A stretch of DNA of 64,000 nucleotides from Hephaestia sp. MAHUQ-44 (GTDB lineage: Bacteria > Pseudomonadota > Alphaproteobacteria > Sphingomonadales > Sphingomonadaceae), in the NCBI RefSeq assembly GCF_023806085.1, contig NZ_JAMSLX010000014.1:24536-88535 (forward strand). Reading direction: 5' to 3'. Position 1 is the stretch's first letter. Every line of letters starts with the position of its first letter. The notes beneath the pieces were generated by a model. It was not told the origin of the DNA. It made no database searches and worked only from the letters and a program-made list of their open reading frames with translations. The position numbers and the translations under genes are program-made. Positions 56,909-64,000 of this stretch are shown one piece after another.

Positions 56909-59071
56909 ATGGGTGTGCCCGGGCTGTCGCCAAGATCAGCATTCGCCGTTGCTGCGGCATTCGTACTTGCGTTCGCAAGCGCCTGTTCTCCGTCGGGAAC
57001 GGCGACCGATGGGGCGATCGGGCCCGAGGCGTCGGGCGTCGCGGCGGTCGACGATGCGCGCATGCTCGCGGCCAATGCCGAACCGCAGAACTGGCTGGTC
57101 AACGGCGGCACGCTGAACGGCGAGCATTTCTCGCTGCTCAACCAGATCAACCTGCAAACGGTCGACAAGCTCAAGCCCGCCTGGTCGTTCGATTACGACA
57201 CCACGCGCGGGCAGGAAGGCGAACCGATCGTCGTCGATGGGGTGATGTACATCAGCACCTCGTGGAGCAAGGTCTACGCGCTCGATGCCGCGACGGGAAA
57301 GCAACTCTGGTTCTACGATCCCAAAGTGTCGGGCGCCGACGGCGCGAAAGCCTGTTGCGACGTCGTCAATCGCGGCGCCGCGGTCTACAAGGGCAAGGTC
57401 TATGTCGCGGCGCTCGACGGCCGGCTGATCGCGCTCGATGCGCGCGACGGCAGCGTCGTATGGAGCACGATGACGCTCGACCCGAAAGGCATGCAGACGA
57501 TCACCGGCGCGCCGCGCGTGGTGCGCGACAAGGTCATCATCGGCAATGCCGGCGCGGATTTCGGCGCACGCGGCTTCGTCAGCGCCTATGATGCGGCGAC
57601 CGGCCAACTGGCGTGGCGCTTCTATCTCGTGCCCGGCGATCCGGCGAAAGGGCCCGACGGCGCCGCGTCGGACAAGATCATGAAGACGCTCGTCGAGCCC
57701 ACCTGGTCGGGCGACTTCGCCGCTTATGGCGGCGGCGGCACCGCGTGGCAGACGATCATGTACGATGCCGAGTTCAACCGCCTCTATATCGGCACCGGCA
57801 ACGGCTCACCCTGGAATCCCAAATATCGCACCGACGGCAAGGGCGACAATCTGTTCCTCTGCTCGATCGTGGCGCTCGATGCGGACACCGGCGACTATGT
57901 CTGGCATTATCAGGAAAACCCGCAGGAAGCCTGGGACTATAATTCGACCCAGCCGATGATCCTGGCCGATCTCGAGATCGGCGGCGCGACGCGCAAGGTG
58001 CTGATGCACGCGCCGAAGAACGGCTTTTTCTACGTGATCGATCGCACCACGGGGAAGCTGATCTCGGCCGAGCCGACCGTCCCGGTGACGTGGGCAACCA
58101 GCATCGACATCGCCACCGGCCGTCCGATCGAAACCCCGAATTCACGCTACACCGACGGTCCCTTCCTTGCCAAACCGGGCACCGCCGGATCGCACAATTG
58201 GCATGCGATGGCGTTCAGCCCCACAACCGGTCTCGCCTATTTCTCGGTCGCCGAGAATTCGACGCTGTTTCGCAACAATCCCGATTTCAAACCGATCACG
58301 ATGGGGCCGTTCAACCACGGTGTTATTTCCGAGCACAAGGCCGGTTCGAGCTATCTGCTCGCCTGGGACCCCGTAAATCAGCGCGAGGCGTGGCGCGTGC
58401 CCTATCGCGGCGGCGGCGTGCTCGCGACCGCGGGCGGCCTGATCTTTCAGGGCCGCGGCACCGTGATCGGCGAGTTCGTCGCGATGCGGGCGACCGACGG
58501 CAAGGAAGTATGGCGCTGGCCGACCCCCAACGGAATCCAGGCCGCGCCGGTCAGCTACAGCGTCGACGGCGTTCAATATGTCGCGATCTCGATCGGCGCG
58601 GGCGCCGGGGCGATGACAGGCGGCGCCGAAGCCCGGATGCGCCAGCCCGGACGGATGATCGCGTTCAAGCTCGACGGCACGGCAACGCTGCCCAAGGAAC
58701 CCGACGTCGCGCCGCCCGCCAACCCCGCGCCCGACACCTTCGCCGCCGACATGGTCGATCGCGGCAAGGCGACCTACGGCACCTATTGCTACCGGTGCCA
58801 CGGCCCCAACGCCGTGTCGTCCAACGTGATCCCCGATCTGCGCCGGTCACCCGCGCTGTCGGACAAGGAGACGTGGCACATGATCGTCTGGGACGGCGCG
58901 CTCGAATCCGCAGGCATGATCGGCTGGTCCAAATATCTCAAGCCCGAGCAGGTCGAGGAACTGCGCGCCTATGTCTCGTCGCAGGCGACCTTGCTCAAGG
59001 CCGGCAAGGCACCCGGTTCGGTCCAGACCGGCACGCGGCGGTCGAGCGAAGCCGTCGTGCAGGAACAGTGA
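56909..59071 (+). CDS. PQQ-dependent alcohol dehydrogenase with C-terminal cytochrome c domain (quinohemoprotein)
   Basis: 720 residues. N-terminal export signal RSAFAVAAAFVLAFASAC, possibly a lipoprotein signal, though the lipobox is weak. Eight-bladed propeller with the vicinal disulfide Cys-Cys in AKACCDVVNRG, Ca-site Asn in GTGNGSPWNPKYR and catalytic Asp in QEAWDYNSTQP. The residue two after that Asp is Asn, so the Asp diagnostic of lanthanide enzymes is missing; Ca type is likely. C-terminal heme c site CYRCHG (about residue 630). It oxidises an alcohol in the periplasm and passes electrons to the respiratory chain. Substrate unknown; aryl alcohols fit the context. Confidence 0.9.
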   Translation: MGVPGLSPRSAFAVAAAFVLAFASACSPSGTATDGAIGPEASGVAAVDDARMLAANAEPQNWLVNGGTLNGEHFSLLNQINLQTVDKLKPAWSFDYDTTRGQEGEPIVVDGVMYISTSWSKVYALDAATGKQLWFYDPKVSGADGAKACCDVVNRGAAVYKGKVYVAALDGRLIALDARDGSVVWSTMTLDPKGMQTITGAPRVVRDKVIIGNAGADFGARGFVSAYDAATGQLAWRFYLVPGDPAKGPDGAASDKIMKTLVEPTWSGDFAAYGGGGTAWQTIMYDAEFNRLYIGTGNGSPWNPKYRTDGKGDNLFLCSIVALDADTGDYVWHYQENPQEAWDYNSTQPMILADLEIGGATRKVLMHAPKNGFFYVIDRTTGKLISAEPTVPVTWATSIDIATGRPIETPNSRYTDGPFLAKPGTAGSHNWHAMAFSPTTGLAYFSVAENSTLFRNNPDFKPITMGPFNHGVISEHKAGSSYLLAWDPVNQREAWRVPYRGGGVLATAGGLIFQGRGTVIGEFVAMRATDGKEVWRWPTPNGIQAAPVSYSVDGVQYVAISIGAGAGAMTGGAEARMRQPGRMIAFKLDGTATLPKEPDVAPPANPAPDTFAADMVDRGKATYGTYCYRCHGPNAVSSNVIPDLRRSPALSDKETWHMIVWDGALESAGMIGWSKYLKPEQVEELRAYVSSQATLLKAGKAPGSVQTGTRRSSEAVVQEQ

Positions 59072-59073
59072 CA

Positions 59074-59703
59074 ATGTTCACCCGAGATCAACTCGATCAG
59101 GCAACAACACTCGGCGCCGCGACACTCCATGAAGCCGCAGGGCGTATCGGCGCCCTGCCTTCGGCGATCAAGCCGGTGGTGCCGACGATGCGGCTGGCCG
59201 GCCCGGCCTTCACCGTTCTGGTGCCCGCGTTCGACAATCTCTGGATCCACCGCGCGCTCTATCGCGCCCGGCCCGGCGACATCCTCGTCGTCGCGACCAG
59301 CGACGGCATCGAGGCGGGCTATTGGGGCGACGTCCTCAATGCCGCGGCCGAGGAACGCGGTCTCGGCGGGCTGGTGATCGACGGCGGCGTGCGCGACGTC
59401 GCGGGGCTGACGGAGAGCGACTTCCCCGTCTTCTCCAATGGCGTGTGCATCCGCGGCACGATCAAGGGCTTCGATGTCCCGCCCACGCTCGGCCAGCCGC
59501 TGGCGATCGGTAATGTCGTGATCCATCAGGGTGATCTGGTGGTCGGCGATCGCGACGGGGTGGTCGTGCTGCCCGCCGCGCGCGTCGAAGCGGCGATCGA
59601 GGCCGGCTTCCACCGCGAACAGGATGAGGCAGAGAAGATCGCCCGGATCCGCGCAGGCGACCGCACGCTCGACCTTTACGGGTTCGGCGATGGCGCTCCA
59701 TGA
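59074..59703 (+). CDS. LigK-like aldolase of the RraA family (RraA 3)
   Basis: 209 residues, 2 bp after the dehydrogenase gene. The closest of the three RraA proteins to LigK/HMG aldolases: RPGDILVVATSDGIEAGYWG, VIDGGVRDVAGLTESDFPVF with catalytic Arg-Asp, and the following SNGVCIRGTIKG. Likely cleaves 4-carboxy-4-hydroxy-2-oxoadipate or a related acid to pyruvate and oxaloacetate. Metal-dependent, cytoplasmic. Confidence 0.83.
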   Translation: MFTRDQLDQATTLGAATLHEAAGRIGALPSAIKPVVPTMRLAGPAFTVLVPAFDNLWIHRALYRARPGDILVVATSDGIEAGYWGDVLNAAAEERGLGGLVIDGGVRDVAGLTESDFPVFSNGVCIRGTIKGFDVPPTLGQPLAIGNVVIHQGDLVVGDRDGVVVLPAARVEAAIEAGFHREQDEAEKIARIRAGDRTLDLYGFGDGAP

Positions 59704-59727
59704 TCGGCTGATGAGAGGCACCGCATC

Positions 59728-60330
59728 ATGAAACTGTTCTGGTCGTCGCGCTCGCCCTTCGCGCGCAAGGTGATGGTCGCCGCGCACGAAGGCGGCCTCG
59801 CCGACGCGATCGAGCGCATCCCGGTCGCGATCCCGACACCCGAGCCCCATGCCGAGCTCAATCGCGCCAATCCGATCGCGAAGCTCCCCACGCTGGTGAC
59901 CGACGACGGACTGGTGATCGCCGGCTCGCCGGTGATCTGCGAATATCTGGATGGGCTGGGGCAAGCCGGCTTGTTCCCGGCCGACCGCCCGGCACGATGG
60001 CGCGCGCTCTCGCGTCAGGCGATGGCGGACGGCATGCTCGATATGCTGCTGCTATGGCGCGCGGATCTGCGCCGCCCCGACGCCTGCCAATCGCCGCGCC
60101 AGCAGGCCATCTACCGCACACGGCTGGCTCAGACGCTCGACCGTTTCGACGCGGAAGCCACCTCCGACCACGGCTTCGATATCGGCGACCTTACCACCGG
60201 CGTGTTCCTGTCCTATCTCGACTTTCGTTTCGCCGATGACGATTGGCGCGACGGACGGCCCGCGCTCCGCCACACCTATGAATGTTTCGCGGCGCGTCCC
60301 TCCGCGCAGGCAACAGGCTTCGACGGCTAG
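59728..60330 (+). CDS. Glutathione S-transferase family protein 4
   Basis: 200 residues, third gene of the dehydrogenase operon. MKLFWSSRSPFARKVMVAAH, NPIAKLPTLVTDDG, SPVICEYLDGL; C-terminal RQAMADGMLDMLLLWRADL and TGVFLSYLDFRFADDDW. Shares the W-S-x-x-[SA]-P-[FY]-[VA]-R-K-V-M signature with the three other GSTs of the island; the most diverged of the four. Confidence 0.86.
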   Translation: MKLFWSSRSPFARKVMVAAHEGGLADAIERIPVAIPTPEPHAELNRANPIAKLPTLVTDDGLVIAGSPVICEYLDGLGQAGLFPADRPARWRALSRQAMADGMLDMLLLWRADLRRPDACQSPRQQAIYRTRLAQTLDRFDAEATSDHGFDIGDLTTGVFLSYLDFRFADDDWRDGRPALRHTYECFAARPSAQATGFDG

Positions 60331-60387
60331 CGCCCGCACGCCCGGCAAAGGCGGCGGTAAAACGCCCATCCCACCCCCATAATAACC

Positions 60388-60411
60388 ATTGTTTTTCCAA
60401 TTGTTTAACCA
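60388..60411 (+). repeat. Two tandem 12-bp direct repeats
   Basis: ATTGTTTTTCCA followed directly by ATTGTTTAACCA; ten of twelve bases agree. AT-rich against a high-GC background and 151 bp before the methyltransferase start, so it may be part of the promoter or an activator/repressor site for the SAM-cycle operon. Confidence 0.55.
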
Positions 60412-60430
60412 ATGAATCACGACTCACCGG

Positions 60431-60542
60431 GTGGGCCACTGCCCACTCTCTTTGGTGGGATCGATTGTGGTTTACCGGCCCGGTTCGCTCGACCACCCTT
60501 CATTCTCACCACGGCATGCCGACGTGCCGTCACATGGTTGAG
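60431..60542 (+). ncRNA. Candidate structured 5' leader of the SAM-cycle operon
   Basis: Three successive hairpins can form. P1: GTGGGC/GCCCAC (60431-60446). P2: GGTGG-TCG with CGACCACC (60454-60463 and 60490-60497), enclosing a small ACCGG/CCGGT stem. P3: ACGGCA/TGCCGT (60511-60530), extended by CTCA-CC/GGTTGAG (60505-60542). The leader ends just before the GGAAGAGG-containing start region. I cannot match it to SAM-II, SAM/SAH or SAH riboswitch consensus from memory. Confidence 0.4.
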
Positions 60543-60561
60543 ACAGGAAGAGGATCACCCC

Positions 60562-61761
60562 ATGGCGGCAGCCAGCGCGCAGCTCAGTCGCGACATCATC
60601 GACCTCGGCGAGACCGAGGCTCCGGCCCCCGAGCAGAATTTCCGATTCTACGACAATCGTCAGAAATATCTGATGTTCGTGAACACCTGTTCGGAAAAAT
60701 GGGTGGTCGCGGATCGCGTCGCCCGCGAACTCCAGAAGCTCAAGCCCACGCCGCCTGCGGTGCGTTTCTTCGATGCCGGCATGGGCGATGGCACCGTCCT
60801 CGCTCGCGTGATGCGTTCGATGCACGCCGCCTTTCCGCGCTTCCCCTTCCTCATCGCCGGCAAGGAAATCAGTCTCGAGGATGTCCGCCTGACGCTCGAC
60901 AAGATGCCCGACCGCTTTTTCGAGCATCCCGAGACCGTCCTCGCGCTTACCAACATCTCCTATGCCGACGCGCCGGGCCTCGTCCCCTCCAGGCCCGAAG
61001 CGCGCGCGGCGATGACGTGGAAGGCCGTGCCGCTCAAGGGCACCACCACCGCCGAATTCGAGCGCCAGATCCTCGAGCTCCAGCCCTTTCTCGCGCAGAA
61101 CTGGCGGACCAAGGTCTCCAAGTCCGGTGGCCTGCTGCCCGAAACGCCAACGACGCTGATCCTCTACCGCGAGGATTGCGCGTTCATGCTGCAGGACGTC
61201 ATCCCCACCAAGGACGCGCCGCCGCCGGGTTACGATCTGGTCGTGGCCAGCCAACCCTTCCGGCTGAGCGCGACGACCGAGTTCAAGGCATCGCGCGTGC
61301 TGGCACCGCTCGCGCGTGCGCTTCGTGAAAATGGTCGCCTGCTCGGTATCCATTCGGCGGGCAACGATCCGGGGCTCGAGGTCGTCCAGCTGGTCTGGCC
61401 CGGCGAGGATCCCTTCACCATGTCGCGCCACGCGCTGCTCGACGCGACGCGCAAGGCGATGGGTGAGGAATCGCAACACTATAAGTTCGATCCGCTGCCC
61501 AGCTCCGAAGCGCTGTTCCGCTACGAGATGCACACGTTGCCCGACGAACTCGACAGCGAGCGCGCGACGATCGGCACCTCGACGTTGCTCGCGGCCTGGA
61601 ACGCCGCGACCTATGTTGCGCAGATCGACGACGAACGCCTGTCCGAAGCGATGGGAAGCCCCGCCTATCTCGAAGCCACCCGCAAGGTGCTGCGCAAGAA
61701 TGGCGAGCTTTGGTTCAACGACGAAAGCTACGTCATCGTCCGTAATTCCAGCGCGGCCTGA
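60562..61761 (+). CDS. Class I SAM-dependent methyltransferase-like protein
   Basis: 399 residues from the ATG at 60562 ([19 protein letters not shown]), chosen for the AGGAAGAGG upstream; earlier ATG at 60412 lies in the leader. SAM-binding motif I is [18 protein letters not shown] (about 75). Later: [18 protein letters not shown] and [19 protein letters not shown] as motif post-I/III equivalents. Long C-terminal half ends [16 protein letters not shown]. Substrate unknown. It is 44 bp upstream of metK, linking its activity to SAM supply. Confidence 0.75.
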   Translation: MAAASAQLSRDIIDLGETEAPAPEQNFRFYDNRQKYLMFVNTCSEKWVVADRVARELQKLKPTPPAVRFFDAGMGDGTVLARVMRSMHAAFPRFPFLIAGKEISLEDVRLTLDKMPDRFFEHPETVLALTNISYADAPGLVPSRPEARAAMTWKAVPLKGTTTAEFERQILELQPFLAQNWRTKVSKSGGLLPETPTTLILYREDCAFMLQDVIPTKDAPPPGYDLVVASQPFRLSATTEFKASRVLAPLARALRENGRLLGIHSAGNDPGLEVVQLVWPGEDPFTMSRHALLDATRKAMGEESQHYKFDPLPSSEALFRYEMHTLPDELDSERATIGTSTLLAAWNAATYVAQIDDERLSEAMGSPAYLEATRKVLRKNGELWFNDESYVIVRNSSAA

Positions 61762-61805
61762 GCCGCCGCCTTACCCACAATCCAATCCTGAAGGAGGGAC
61801 CCCAG

Positions 61806-63023
61806 ATGGGCCGCTTTGATTATCTCTTCACGTCCGAATCGGTATCCGAAGGTCACCCGGACAAGGTTGCCGACCAGATCAGCGATGCGATCGTCGATCT
61901 GTTTCTGGCGAAGGACCCTGAGGCGCGGATCGCGTGCGAGACGCTGACCACCACGCAATTGGTGGTGATCGCCGGCGAGATTCGCGGCAAGGGGATCATG
62001 GACGAGGCCGGCAATTGGGCACCCGGCGTCAAGGAAGAGGTCGAGGCCACCGTCCGCGCCACCGTCAAGCGCATCGGCTACGAACAGTCGGGCTTCCACT
62101 GGGAGACCTTCCACTTCAAGAACAAGCTACACCCGCAATCGGCGCATATCGCGCAGGGCGTCGATGCCTCGGGCAACAAGGACGAGGGCGCCGGCGATCA
62201 GGGCATCATGTTCGGCTTCGCCTGCGACGAAACCCCCGATCTGATGCCGGCGACGCTCTATTACAGCCACAAGATCCTCGAGCGGATGGCAGCCGACCGT
62301 CATGCGGGCACGGCCCCCTTCCTCGAGCCCGATGCCAAGAGCCAGGTCACGCTCCGGTTCGAGGACGGCAAGCCCGTCGCCGCGACCGCGATCGTCGTTT
62401 CGACCCAGCACGCGCCGGGCTATGACAACGGCAGCAAGGAAGCCGAGCTTCACAATTATGTGCGTGCGGTGATCGCCGACGTGCTCCCCGCCGCAATGCT
62501 CTCGGACGCCACCGAATATCACATCAACCCGACGGGCTCGTTCGAAATCGGCGGCCCTGATGGTGACGCCGGCGTCACCGGGCGCAAGATCATCGTCGAT
62601 ACTTATGGCGGGGCCGCCCCGCACGGCGGCGGCGCCTTCTCGGGCAAGGATCCGACCAAGGTCGATCGCTCGGCGGCCTATATCACGCGCTATCTCGCCA
62701 AGAACATCGTCGCCGCCGGTCTCGCGACGCGCTGCACGATCCAGCTCGCTTATGCGATCGGCGTCAGCAAGCCGTTGTCGCTTTATGTCGACACGCACGG
62801 CACCGGCACGGTCAGCGATAACCGGATCGAGGCGGCGATCGCCAGGATCGAGAAGCTCGGCGGCCTCACGCCGCGCAGCATCCGCACCCATCTTGGCCTC
62901 AACAAGCCGATCTATTCCAAGACCGCTGCCTATGGTCATTTCGGTCGTGAACCCGAGGGCGATTTCTTCCCCTGGGAGCGCACCGATCTCGTCGACGACC
63001 TCAAGGCCAAGCTGGCCGCCTGA
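61806..63023 (+). CDS. metK: S-adenosylmethionine synthetase
   Basis: 405 residues with a GGAGGG ribosome site. Makes SAM from Met and ATP. Motifs: [21 protein letters not shown] (exact core [15 protein letters not shown]), the signature [12 protein letters not shown], and the P-loop-like [20 protein letters not shown]-terminus ends [19 protein letters not shown]. Cytoplasmic tetramer in the family; intact. Confidence 0.97.
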   Translation: MGRFDYLFTSESVSEGHPDKVADQISDAIVDLFLAKDPEARIACETLTTTQLVVIAGEIRGKGIMDEAGNWAPGVKEEVEATVRATVKRIGYEQSGFHWETFHFKNKLHPQSAHIAQGVDASGNKDEGAGDQGIMFGFACDETPDLMPATLYYSHKILERMAADRHAGTAPFLEPDAKSQVTLRFEDGKPVAATAIVVSTQHAPGYDNGSKEAELHNYVRAVIADVLPAAMLSDATEYHINPTGSFEIGGPDGDAGVTGRKIIVDTYGGAAPHGGGAFSGKDPTKVDRSAAYITRYLAKNIVAAGLATRCTIQLAYAIGVSKPLSLYVDTHGTGTVSDNRIEAAIARIEKLGGLTPRSIRTHLGLNKPIYSKTAAYGHFGREPEGDFFPWERTDLVDDLKAKLAA

Positions 63024-63057
63024 CCCTGACATCATTCGACATTCGAAAGGAAATACC

Positions 63058-64000
63058 ATGGCCACCGCCCCTGTTATCGAGCGTGAAGATTATGTGATCG
63101 CGGATTTGTCGCAGGCCGATTACGGCCGCCGGGAGATCGAGATTGCCGAGACCGAGATGCCGGGCCTGATGGCGCTGCGCGAGGAATTCGGTGCGGCGCA
63201 GCCGTTGAAGGGCGCGCGGATCGTCGGGTCGCTGCACATGACCATTCAAACCGCGGTGCTGATCGAGACGCTGACCGCGCTGGGCGCGCGGGTGCGCTGG
63301 GCGACGTGCAACATCTTCTCGACGCAGGACCATGCCGCTGCCGCGATCGCGGCGACGGGCGTGCCGGTGTTCGCGGTCAAGGGCGAGAGCATCGCCGATT
63401 ATTGGGATTACGTCGGCCGGATCTTCGATTGGGAATCGGACGGCGACGGCGAGACCTGCAACATGATCCTCGACGACGGCGGCGACGCGACGATGTTCGC
63501 CTTGTGGGGCGCGCGCCTCGAGGCCGGCGAGACGATGCCCGAGCCCGAGAATGACGAGGAAGTCGAGATGCAGCGGGCGCTCAAGGCGTTCGTCAAGGCC
63601 AAGCCGGGCTATCTCACCGCGACGGTCAAGGCGATCAAGGGCGTGTCGGAGGAGACCACCACCGGCGTGCACCGGCTGTATCACCTCGCCAAGGCGGGCA
63701 AGCTGCCGTTCCCGGCGATCAACGTCAACGACAGCGTCACCAAGTCGAAGTTCGACAATCTTTATGGCTGCAAGGAATCGCTGGTCGACGCGATCCGCCG
63801 CGCCACCGACGTGATGCTCGCGGGCAAGGTCGCGGTGGTCGCGGGCTTCGGCGATGTCGGCAAGGGCTCGGCGCAGAGCTTGCGCAACGGCGGCGCGCGC
63901 GTGCTGGTGACCGAGATCGACCCGATCTGCGCATTGCAGGCGGCGATGGAAGGCTTCGAGGTCGTGACGATGGACGAGGCGGTCAAGCGCGCCGACATCT
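63058..64000 (+). CDS. ahcY: Adenosylhomocysteinase, 3' end beyond the window
   Basis: Partial: 314 codons visible from the ATG at 63058 (AAAGGAAAT upstream). Splits S-adenosylhomocysteine into adenosine and homocysteine, removing the product of methylation. Motifs: [48 protein letters not shown] and the NAD-binding loop [16 protein letters not shown]. Third gene of the SAM-cycle operon. Confidence 0.96.
   Translation, partial: MATAPVIEREDYVIADLSQADYGRREIEIAETEMPGLMALREEFGAAQPLKGARIVGSLHMTIQTAVLIETLTALGARVRWATCNIFSTQDHAAAAIAATGVPVFAVKGESIADYWDYVGRIFDWESDGDGETCNMILDDGGDATMFALWGARLEAGETMPEPENDEEVEMQRALKAFVKAKPGYLTATVKAIKGVSEETTTGVHRLYHLAKAGKLPFPAINVNDSVTKSKFDNLYGCKESLVDAIRRATDVMLAGKVAVVAGFGDVGKGSAQSLRNGGARVLVTEIDPICALQAAMEGFEVVTMDEAVKRADI

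Noticed and set aside
57613..58801. Open frames overlapping the PQQ dehydrogenase in other frames
   Set aside because: No ribosome sites or domains; the dehydrogenase is continuous from signal to heme motif.
32000..60330. The catabolic island as a recently acquired mobile element
   Set aside because: No integrase, transposase, tRNA junction or clear composition shift is visible; only the palindromic repeats hint at mobility.
60425..60545. Known SAM-II or SAM/SAH riboswitch
   Set aside because: The conserved sequences I associate with these classes are not present, so it is listed only as a candidate structured leader.

Overview
The window is high-GC, densely coded and free of visible IS elements, tRNA/rRNA genes or CRISPR arrays. 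Gene content points to a sphingomonad alphaproteobacterium (Sphingomonas, Sphingobium or Novosphingobium type). Supporting signs are a FerCBA hydroxycinnamate locus as in Sphingobium sp. SYK-6, several Lig-type (protocatechuate 4,5-cleavage) homologues, many EthD, RraA and GST paralogues, a RegBA pair and a NodT-type efflux channel. All of this is inferred from reading the translated sequence; no database search was run.

Region 1 (1-12.3 kb, minus strand) is a protein-secretion locus. It holds two complete, tandem type I secretion systems (HlyD-ABC-TolC twice, start/stop codons overlapping or nearly touching) followed by two surface or secreted proteins with cadherin-like and Calx-beta/RTX-like sequence, the last cut by the window edge. 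Region 2 (12.5-24.4 kb) is core metabolism and respiration: glutamine-dependent NAD+ synthetase, a secreted M28 peptidase, and a cyoABCD-surf1-regB-regA operon that joins a bo3-type quinol oxidase, its assembly factor and a redox two-component system. A divergent MHS-family transporter shares its upstream region with cyoA. Region 3 (24.4-31.9 kb) is a TetR-controlled RND efflux operon. A near-identical operator overlaps the -10 of both the tetR promoter and the efflux promoter.

Region 4 (32-60.3 kb) is a large aromatic-catabolic island made of short, mostly divergent operons. One operon encodes an AAHS transporter, a LigB-type extradiol dioxygenase, a RidA protein, a LigJ-type hydratase and a small EthD-like protein. 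Other parts carry three RraA/LigK-type aldolase-fold proteins, three Tat-signal EthD proteins, four related GSTs, a CaiB-type CoA-transferase, a GntR regulator, a CMD protein, two enoyl-CoA hydratase-family proteins, a second AAHS transporter, a MetE-like methyltransferase, a LigI-type lactonase, an alpha/beta-hydrolase, a benzoylformate decarboxylase, and a PQQ alcohol dehydrogenase with a c-type heme. The ferC-ferB-ferA locus lies within it and should turn ferulate or p-coumarate into vanillin or 4-hydroxybenzaldehyde plus acetyl-CoA. The Lig-like enzymes form an incomplete and divergent meta-cleavage set (no LigA, LigC or LigU seen), so they may serve a related but different substrate.

Region 5 (60.5-64 kb) is a SAM-cycle operon: a class I methyltransferase, metK and ahcY (cut by the edge), preceded by a leader that can fold into three hairpins and does not match a riboswitch I can name. 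The best candidates for something undescribed are the divergent ring-cleavage operon with its exported EthD partners, a pair of structure-conserved palindromic repeats bracketing one cassette, and the SAM-cycle leader.
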